Shown one piece after another: positions 33,702 to 38,922 of a stretch of 38,922 bases of DNA (its first letter is position 1; each line of letters opens with the position of its first letter). The DNA is from CAWIVH01 sp963839475 (GTDB taxonomy: Bacteria > Acidobacteriota > UBA6911). The stretch covers positions 1 to 38,922 of the forward strand of contig CAWIVH010000004.1 of the NCBI GenBank assembly GCA_963839475.1, in the 5' to 3' direction. The notes beneath the pieces are model-generated. The model searched no databases. It was not told the origin of the DNA and worked only from the letters and a program-made list of their open reading frames with translations. The position numbers and the translations under genes are program-made.

Positions 33702-33981
33702 CGCCTTTATCCCCGCTCCTGTTTCCTGAGCTGCCGGAATTCCGAATGGCGTTTGATGTGAGCAATCTGTGCCGTCTCCTGGGTGTCGACATCAAGCAGT
33801 GACTTAATAAAAGCCTGTCGGAGGGAATCGCACCATAAGCGCGATAATTATCTCCTCCTTGCGCACTTGTCGCGTTTGTTGCTGATCAGATCGTGCGAAA
33901 CGGTACTGCCAATCATGGAGAATTCCTCCATTGGCAAATTGCGCACTGCAACCAGAATGACGTGAATTCGCCCCGATTATA
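33702..33981 (-). promoter_or_regulatory. Kinase 4 leader: TATAAT element, short leader ORF, hairpin
   Basis: TATAAT (minus strand of 33976-33981) precedes GGAGG and ATG 33916. The leader ORF MIGSTVSHDLISNKRDKCA is closed here at 33848 (22 codons). A GGAGGAGAT and a hairpin with wobble pairs (33829-33843) follow at the same place as in kinase 3. The block GCCCAGGGTAGTTGAA just upstream is shared by all three leaders. Confidence 0.55.
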
Positions 33982-34258
33982 ATGGACTCGGTTCGGCCCA
34001 GGGTAGTTGAATTCGAAACAGCCGCCCGAGAAAGTCGGATGCTGGAAAGCAGCACTCCCCCCAGAATCGAGCATCCCGGAAACAGGCATACCCTAATAGC
34101 TGCGGCAAAACGGGAGCAGTCGCAGTAAAATAAAGCAGAAAGTGCAAAGGCGCGGCTAACAGCGGACTCATGACCCGCTGCGAAAAGTCGGACTTCCCGA
34201 CCGGCCTGTCGCGCATTCCGCGTCGGGAGCCATTACGTTGGTCCCGCGGTAGGGGTCA

Positions 34259-35023
34259 TCAGGGAGGAAACAATTCACCGGAATTGACTATACGGGTCAG
34301 CCATGTTTTAGAAACGTTTGCCTTCCTTTGAACGAACGTTTTCCAATCGTCTCGTGGAGCCTTGATTTTTCGATACCCAGCCAATGCGGCCTTACATGCT
34401 TCAAGTTTCTCCGCCCTTTGCGCAGCCCGCAGTGCCTTTGTCGATTTTAGGGCGCTTGACCTTAAGGCACATTTTCTGGAGCAGAATTTCTTGTTTGGAT
34501 ACCTAACGGGCACAAAGTACCGCTTACACCGATCACACCTCAGAATGCTGCCCGCCAGTGGATTTATCAACAGGTTGGCAAAAAGCCATTTAGAATCACT
34601 CGGGGAACTTGCTGATCGGATGCCATCGAAGTCAACCCATGAAGATGCCAATATCCTCGCTTTTACTTTCCCTCCTTTTAATTGCCTTATAACGATTTGT
34701 GGACTCAATGTGGCCAAGTGAGTATTGATATCTGCAAATAGCTTAGGGTTTTTATCAACCCATTTTTTTAAATTCCTATCGCACCTAATAAAACCATCAA
34801 CGTATTTTTGAAGCTCGTCTCGCTTTGCCTCTGCCCTTTTCAAAGCTTCATTGTCTAACCCCAGAATTTGGACCTCACCTGGGTCATCCAGATCATCGGG
34901 ATCTGCATAATCCCATTCGTAGTCAACATATAGGCCCGGATCAGCCCATCTACCATTCAGCGTGAGCAAAAGCTCATCTAGTTGATTCCATGCCGTAATT
35001 CGCAACCGCTTCTTTAATCGCAT
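34259..35023 (-). CDS. CGNR-like zinc-finger protein (hypothetical)
   Basis: 254 residues. The C-terminal part has LINPLAGSILRCDRCKRYF followed by CSRKC (C163, C166, C181, C185), resembling CGNR/ABATE-type zinc fingers that probably bind DNA; the N-terminal ~150 residues are unrecognised and acidic around 35-50. The gene is more AT-rich than its neighbours and starts next to a divergent promoter shared with the Xis-like gene, so it may be the element's regulator. No ribosome-binding site is visible. Confidence 0.65.
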   Translation of the reverse strand: MRLKKRLRITAWNQLDELLLTLNGRWADPGLYVDYEWDYADPDDLDDPGEVQILGLDNEALKRAEAKRDELQKYVDGFIRCDRNLKKWVDKNPKLFADINTHLATLSPQIVIRQLKGGKVKARILASSWVDFDGIRSASSPSDSKWLFANLLINPLAGSILRCDRCKRYFVPVRYPNKKFCSRKCALRSSALKSTKALRAAQRAEKLEACKAALAGYRKIKAPRDDWKTFVQRKANVSKTWLTRIVNSGELFPP

Positions 35024-35043
35024 ATATTATTGATAGCACAGTT

Positions 35044-35073
35044 TTGACATAATTGTAAAACGATAATTATTGT
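35044..35073 (+). promoter_or_regulatory. Divergent promoter with operator-like dyad
   Basis: TTGACA (35044-35049) is followed after 18 bases by TATTGT (35068-35073), a plausible sigma-70 promoter for the Xis-like gene. ATAATT (35049-35054) and AATTAT (35065-35070) form an inverted repeat within it, as expected for an operator controlling both divergent genes. Confidence 0.45.
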
Positions 35074-35122
35074 ACCTCATAGCACCCCATATTAGTATTC
35101 CCAATGAAAGAAGGAGAGTGAC

Positions 35123-35320
35123 ATGGAAACACTGGTAAGCATCGAAACTGCCGCTCAGCACCTGGGAATCTCCCCATGGACTGTGAGGGCTTGGGTACAA
35201 GATGGCCGGATTTTGAGCGCAAAGCTCGGCAGCCGTCGGCTGGTACCCTCGTCGGAGATTCAGCGTTTGGTGACCGAAGGTGTTCGTCAGGGGCGTGACA
35301 ATTCTGACAGCCACGACTGA
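35123..35320 (+). CDS. Excisionase/AlpA-like helix-turn-helix protein
   Basis: 65 residues, METLVSIETAAQHLGISPWT followed by VRAWVQDGRI and KLGSRRLVP. This is the MerR-like winged helix of the excisionase family, which in integrative elements acts as a recombination directionality factor or as an activator of it. AAGGAG lies about 7 bases before the ATG. It is the first + strand gene of the element B backbone and is followed by a terminator. Confidence 0.82.
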   Translation: METLVSIETAAQHLGISPWTVRAWVQDGRILSAKLGSRRLVPSSEIQRLVTEGVRQGRDNSDSHD

Positions 35321-35341
35321 TGCTATCTTCGGCCCGAAATG

Positions 35342-35379
35342 AAAAAGCCCGGCGCTAACCGGGCCCCAGCTGCTTTTTT
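35342..35379 (+). terminator. Rho-independent terminator after the Xis-like gene
   Basis: GCCCGG (35347-35352) pairs with CCGGGC (35359-35364) around 6 bases. A T6 run at 35374-35379 follows after 9 bases, and an A5 run lies at the left foot, extending the stem (AAAAAGC with GCTTTTTT). It may work in both directions. Confidence 0.6.
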
Positions 35380-35394
35380 GAATCGAGGTTACCT

Positions 35395-35517
35395 ATGAAC
35401 ACAATTATATCGCAGTTCCATTCTCGCCAACAGTCCAGTCTACCGCCTTCAGGACGCTCCATACCCGTTGAACAGGTGCCTGCAAATAGAGGTGGGTTTG
35501 CCGGGAGGTACTCATGA
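35395..35517 (+). CDS. 40-aa ORF translationally coupled to the helicase
   Basis: ATG 35395 has GAGG about 7 bases upstream and the frame ends at TGA 35515-35517, overlapping the helicase ATG 35514 (ATGA). The peptide starts MNTIISQFHSRQQSSLPPSG and has no known motif. The ribosome-binding site and coupling make it likely to be translated, perhaps mainly to set helicase expression. Confidence 0.5.
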   Translation: MNTIISQFHSRQQSSLPPSGRSIPVEQVPANRGGFAGRYS

Positions 35518-36974
35518 ACCTTCAAGGCAGGAAATCTCGCAAGATCTATCCAAGGACAGACACTGGGAATGCCGAACTCTTCGCCTTCATGTTCGGCGAC
35601 CGTCTCCGCTTCGATCATAAACGCGGTATCTGGCTCCAATGGCAGGAACACTGGTGGGATCTCCCCCAAGGGGGAGAGTTGCAGCGTATGACGAAAGCCG
35701 TAGCCAGGGAGCGGCGCAGTAAAGCACGCACGCTGACGAAGGAGATGGGGCGGTATGGGGAGACCAGTTGGGCTAGAACGAGCGAATCCGTGGCGGCGCG
35801 AAAGGCGATGCTAGAGCTTGCCCGTTCTGAAGCCCCAATCTCAGACCCTGGCGTTGGATGGGACCGTAACCCAATGCTACTGGGGGCTGGAAATGGGGTA
35901 GTGGATCTTATCAGCGGACGCGTCCGGTCGGGCCAACGAAAAGATTTGATTTCAGCGCATAGCCTCACCGAGTTTGATTCTAGGGCCAAATGCCCCCGCT
36001 GGAATCAATTCCTCATTGAAGTATTCGATGGCAATCAGGACCTTATCGACTTCGTTCACAAGGCTGTGGGTTACAGCATGACTGGGGACATCTCAGAGCA
36101 ATGTCTGTTTGTCTGCTATGGCCCGGGCGCAAACGGTAAAGGCGTTCTGTTCGAAACCCTCAGGCACGTGCTCGGTGGATACGGTTACAACCTGCCATTT
36201 TCCGCATTCGAACTCCAAGCTCGCCCCGCTATCCCAAACGATATTTGTGCCCTCGTTGGCAGACGCTTTGTCACATCCAGCGAGACGAACGAGTCGGCCC
36301 GGCTTAATGCCGCGCGGATTAAGATGCTGACAGGCGGCGACATGGTAACGGCGCGGATGCTCTACAAGGAGTTCTTCGAGTTCAAGCCCGTCGCCAAGTT
36401 CTGGCTTGCATTCAATCACAAACCGCAGGTGGATGACGACTCCGAGGGGTTCTGGCGACGCGTTCACCTGATCCCGTTCCTGCATCAGTTCAAAGGAAAC
36501 GAAAGGGATCCCCGCTTAACTGAAAAGCTCCTGGCGGAAGCTCCCGGAATCCTGGCCTGGGCGGTGCGTGGGTGCCTTCAGTGGCAGGAGAAGGGGCTAA
36601 CGGCACCCGAGATCGTGAAGGCATGCACCCACGATTGGCGCGAGGACGCCGATCCACTCGCTCCTTTCCTTGAAGAGAGCTGCACTACTGCAGAGAATGT
36701 AACCAGCACAGTCAAGCGGCTGCGTAAGGTTTACGAATCTTGGGCAAGGGACTCTGGAGCCAAGCAGATGACGAAGCCAGTCTTCAACAGTCATCTAGAA
36801 GCACGGGGCTTCAGGCAAATAAGAACAGGGCATGACCGAACGCGAACCTGGCAAGGCATCTGCCCCAAAGTGGATGTCCGGCTACATGCAGGCGGGCATG
36901 GAGGGGTGCGGACAGATGCGGACAAGATTTCCCCTTTGTTATCTGTAGTAAAGGGAGTGAATTCAATGGAATAA
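35514..36974 (+). CDS. P4-alpha/D5-type SF3 helicase (primase domain absent)
   Basis: 486 residues, with GGGAGG 6 bases before the ATG. After a D5_N-like region (~60-185) comes the SF3 helicase: Walker A GPGANGKG 203-210, Walker-B-like RFVTSSETNE 251-260, sensor-type LAFNHKP 298-304, and arginines near 315. A C-terminal winged-helix-like segment follows. P4 alpha proteins have an N-terminal primase; here the protein begins almost at the D5_N region, so priming must come from elsewhere or be missing. The gene lies immediately before paired GCGGACA repeats that could be its origin. Confidence 0.85.
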   Translation: MNLQGRKSRKIYPRTDTGNAELFAFMFGDRLRFDHKRGIWLQWQEHWWDLPQGGELQRMTKAVARERRSKARTLTKEMGRYGETSWARTSESVAARKAMLELARSEAPISDPGVGWDRNPMLLGAGNGVVDLISGRVRSGQRKDLISAHSLTEFDSRAKCPRWNQFLIEVFDGNQDLIDFVHKAVGYSMTGDISEQCLFVCYGPGANGKGVLFETLRHVLGGYGYNLPFSAFELQARPAIPNDICALVGRRFVTSSETNESARLNAARIKMLTGGDMVTARMLYKEFFEFKPVAKFWLAFNHKPQVDDDSEGFWRRVHLIPFLHQFKGNERDPRLTEKLLAEAPGILAWAVRGCLQWQEKGLTAPEIVKACTHDWREDADPLAPFLEESCTTAENVTSTVKRLRKVYESWARDSGAKQMTKPVFNSHLEARGFRQIRTGHDRTRTWQGICPKVDVRLHAGGHGGVRTDADKISPLLSVVKGVNSME

Positions 36975-37007
36975 CAATAGAAAAACTTTGTCCGCAGTTG
37001 TCCGCAG
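36907..37007. other. Candidate replication origin of element B
   Basis: TGCGGACA occurs twice with a 10-bp period (36907-36926), and its reverse complement occurs twice with a 10-bp period (36988-37007, TTGTCCGCAG repeated). Between the two converging pairs are about 60 AT-rich bases. The site spans the last codons of the SF3 helicase gene and its 3' flank. P4-type helicases bind such iterons next to their genes. A small hairpin (CCCTTT/AAAGGG) is also present inside. Confidence 0.5.
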
Positions 37008-37143
37008 CCTGCAGCTGCCTATGGGTGCCAATTTAGGGACCGCGTGGATGCGAACGCGACATCTTCAAACCGGACTTGGAACAACGAACACTCCGGGGAA
37101 TATATGGAACTCACGGACTGAACCAGGTGGATAGCTTACTCCT

Positions 37144-37518
37144 ATGAACGCAATGAACCCCACCCCTCCCAGCCTCAACGATCTGCTTCAGCACCCGGAC
37201 TGGGCAGGGGAAATTCCGCCTGAAGCCGTTCCGCCTCTTCTCATTCAGATTTCTGCTGTCCAAACCGCCCTGGCCGCCCGGCTCATTGGCAGCGTGCAGC
37301 CGGATAGCACACAGCTGTCCAAAACGGAACCTGACACCCTACTCACCGCCGAACAGGCAGCAAAGATTCTGGGGGTGAATAAGCGCTGGCTCCATTACCA
37401 CTGGAAAAAACTTCCCTTCGCCCGGCGACTGTCTCGGAAGGTTCTGCGATTCAGCGAAAACGGCATTCAGCGCTGGAATTCCGTTAAACGACTTGACAGC
37501 AGTATGGCATGCCGTTAA
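37144..37518 (+). CDS. Helix-turn-helix protein (excisionase-like domain)
   Basis: 124 residues. The N-terminal ~60 residues are unrecognised (NDLLQHPDWAGEIPPEAVPP), then a MerR_17/excisionase-type HTH follows at ~65-115 (TAEQAAKILGVNKRWLHYHW, FARRLSRKVLRFSENGI). ATG 37153 is an alternative start. It is followed after 23 bases by the ribbon-helix-helix gene and then the integrase, so it is probably part of the recombination operon; Xis function is possible alongside the gene at 35123. Confidence 0.75.
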   Translation: MNAMNPTPPSLNDLLQHPDWAGEIPPEAVPPLLIQISAVQTALAARLIGSVQPDSTQLSKTEPDTLLTAEQAAKILGVNKRWLHYHWKKLPFARRLSRKVLRFSENGIQRWNSVKRLDSSMACR

Positions 37519-37541
37519 GGTAATTCCCAAGGAGCAATACC

Positions 37542-37703
37542 ATGACAACCAAAACCACAATCAGGATAGAAGAAGAGTTGTTGCTTAAGGCGCGCCACCG
37601 TTGTCTGGATGAGGGGATCAGCTTCCAGAAGATGATCGAGGTTGCGCTGAAGGCCTATCTGGATAAGCCACCTGAGAAAAAGCGAAAGGAAACCCGCAAA
37701 TGA
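37542..37703 (+). CDS. 53-aa ribbon-helix-helix DNA-binding protein
   Basis: A short gene with AAGGAG 8 bases upstream of ATG 37542. The product MTTKTTIRIEEELLLKARHR continues as CLDEGISFQKMIEVALKAYL and a Lys/Arg-rich tail. This matches the ribbon-helix-helix fold: a short basic beta strand (TTIRI) then two helices. Its stop overlaps the integrase ATG (ATGA at 37700-37703), so the two are translationally coupled. It may be an autorepressor of the integrase operon or an accessory recombination protein. Confidence 0.75.
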   Translation: MTTKTTIRIEEELLLKARHRCLDEGISFQKMIEVALKAYLDKPPEKKRKETRK

Positions 37704-38875
37704 AAAACAAAGACAAAAGGGACCGTGGATCGGGCAGCATTTTCCAGCCCGAATGGAAGGATCCTAAGACCAGGGAATACCGGAAGTCGCCGACGTGGTG
37801 GATTCAGTATCACCATCATGGGAAGAAATTCCGGGAATCATCGAAGTCAGACAGCCGGGCCGATGCGGTAAAGCTGCTCAATCGCCGGATGGGCGAGATG
37901 GGAACGGGAAAGCTCATCGGGCCCGATGCAGAAAAAGTAACCTTCGAGAATCTGGCAGCCATGATTGAAAACGACTACAAGGCCAATTCGCTGAAATCGC
38001 TCGAAAGGGCCCAAAGCGCCATGGGGCACCTCAAAGCTACCTTCGGGCTCGACCGGGCTCTGGAGATCACGGCAGACCGGATTGACAAGTACATTATCCT
38101 CCGACGCGACTCCGAGCGCGCCAAGCCAGCCACCATCCACTATGAGCTGGCAATCTTGAAGCGGATGTTCTCCCTCGCGGTCGAAAAGGGAAAGCTGGCG
38201 ATGAAGCCCTTTATCCCCTCCATTGAAGTCAGGAACGTCAGGACCGGCTTTTTCGAGGAGGCGGAGTTCAAGGCTGTTCTGGCAAATCTGTCGGAGGACT
38301 TGCAGCCAGTCGCTGAGTTCGCCTACCTCACTGGCTGGCGCAAACAGGAAATCCTACGCCTTCAATGGCGTCAGATTTCCTTTGAGGCTGGCACGGTTCG
38401 CCTCGAACCGGGATCGACAAAGAACGATGAAGGGCGAACCTTCCCTTTCAATACTTATCCCGCTTTAAAAGCCCTTCTGGAAAACCAGAGGGCAAAGACG
38501 GACGCCTTGCAGCAGGCTTCCGAAATAATCGTTCCATGGGTCTTTCACCGCAATGGCAGGCCAATCAGGGATTACCGGAAGGCATGGAAGGACGCCTGCA
38601 AAAAGGCAGGGGTGCCGGGCCGTATCCCGCACGATTTCCGCAGAACAGCAGTTCGGAATCTCGAACGGGCTGGCGTTCCCCGCTCTGTCGCAATGAAGCT
38701 GACGGGACACAAAACCGAAAGCGTTTACCGCCGCTACGCCATAGTTTCAGAAGCGGACTTATCAGAGGGAGTGGCAAAGCTGGCTGCCCTGCACGAGTCT
38801 GATAAAAACAATGCCGCTACTTCGAGGGTGGTAGCGTTTCCCGAGAAGGGTTTGGACAAAGTATGGACAAAGTAG
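37700..38875 (+). CDS. Tyrosine recombinase / integrase of element B
   Basis: 391 residues. The N-terminal arm-binding region (YHHHGKKFRESSKS, ~30-65) is followed by a SAM-like core-binding domain (~80-170) and the catalytic domain. Catalytic residues: Arg214 (TGWRKQEILRL), likely Lys241, His311 and Arg314 (HDFRR), His337 (GHKTESVYRRY) and nucleophile Tyr346. All are present, so it is probably active. It is expected to cut in the tRNA-Leu anticodon region. The last codons and stop overlap the GGACAAAG dimer (38854-38872), and the gene ends 47 bases before the window edge, where the intact tRNA-Leu should follow. Confidence 0.92.
   Translation: MKNKDKRDRGSGSIFQPEWKDPKTREYRKSPTWWIQYHHHGKKFRESSKSDSRADAVKLLNRRMGEMGTGKLIGPDAEKVTFENLAAMIENDYKANSLKSLERAQSAMGHLKATFGLDRALEITADRIDKYIILRRDSERAKPATIHYELAILKRMFSLAVEKGKLAMKPFIPSIEVRNVRTGFFEEAEFKAVLANLSEDLQPVAEFAYLTGWRKQEILRLQWRQISFEAGTVRLEPGSTKNDEGRTFPFNTYPALKALLENQRAKTDALQQASEIIVPWVFHRNGRPIRDYRKAWKDACKKAGVPGRIPHDFRRTAVRNLERAGVPRSVAMKLTGHKTESVYRRYAIVSEADLSEGVAKLAALHESDKNNAATSRVVAFPEKGLDKVWTK
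38854..38872 (+). repeat. Arm-site dimer GGACAAAG, right end of element B
   Basis: GGACAAAG at 38854-38861 and 38865-38872 with an 11-bp period, overlapping the end of the integrase gene. It matches the dimer at 28488-28506 in unit, spacing and orientation. Confidence 0.6.
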
Positions 38876-38922
38876 AGAGGTTTTCTGCTTTTAAGCTCTC
38901 CAACAGAATCCGCATAAATCAT

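Larger units (their letters stand above)
28313..38922 (+). mobile_element. Element B: P4-satellite-like integrative element (right end outside window)
   Basis: Starts at the tRNA-Leu scar and runs past the window end. Backbone genes: Xis-like HTH (35123), 40-aa ORF, SF3 helicase (35514), candidate origin (36907-37007), HTH (37144), ribbon-helix-helix (37542) and tyrosine integrase (37700), all on the + strand. Matching GGACAAAG dimers lie near both ends (28488 and 38854). The cargo side, mostly on the minus strand, holds kinase 4 and small genes. The layout matches P4-like satellites, but no phage structural or capsid-hijack gene is seen. Confidence 0.7.

Noticed and set aside
1..38922. CRISPR array or retron/defence cassette
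   Set aside because: No regularly spaced repeats with unique spacers and no cas or reverse-transcriptase gene were found.

Overview
The window looks like an accessory region of an uncultured member of the Acidobacteriota. The reasons are four giant PknB-type Ser/Thr kinases with C-terminal PD40/TolB-like propellers, an 825-residue 'duplicated orphan' MacB/FtsX permease (ADOP), and the moderately high GC. This assignment rests on gene content only; no rRNA or intact housekeeping gene is present.

Layout. 1-3.3 kb: three hypothetical genes on the + strand (HEAT-like protein, small basic protein, conserved MSEYQYYE-type protein). 3663-3721 and 28313-28371: an identical 59-bp direct repeat that is the 3' part of a tRNA-Leu(CAA) gene on the minus strand. 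These are attachment-site scars of elements integrated in the tRNA. 3.7-28.3 kb (segment A): a winged-helix replication initiator with internal iterons, cut short by a nonsense codon; a HigB/HigA-like toxin-antitoxin pair; an ISL3-family insertion; an rve-type transposase and two broken transposases; a secreted FG-GAP protein; three kinases and the ADOP permease; and a replication operon (replisome organizer, DnaC-like loader, two small genes) at the right end. Segment A is probably a composite of at least two elements, because its ends carry different arm-site repeats and it has two replication modules and no integrase. 28.37 kb to beyond the window end (element B): a compact P4-satellite-like element with Xis-like HTH, 40-aa coupled ORF, SF3 helicase, candidate origin, HTH, 53-aa ribbon-helix-helix protein and tyrosine integrase. 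Its cargo is a fourth kinase plus smaller zinc-binding and repeat-protein genes. The intact tRNA-Leu is predicted just past position 38922.

How it fits together. Each junction carries a pair of short direct repeats with an 11-bp period: about 118 bp inside the left ends and about 60 bp before the core at the right ends. They read as integrase arm sites, with different sequence in different elements. Three of the four kinases share a roughly 280-bp leader containing a TATAAT promoter element, a strong ribosome-binding site, a decayed kinase-start ORF and a hairpin. Two of these kinases sit directly behind the same 76-aa element gene inside a ~0.96-kb duplication, after which their catalytic domains diverge. 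The picture is a tandem array of small replicative integrative elements at one tRNA gene that carries and reshuffles membrane-kinase cassettes. All family assignments are from reading the sequence; no database search was run.
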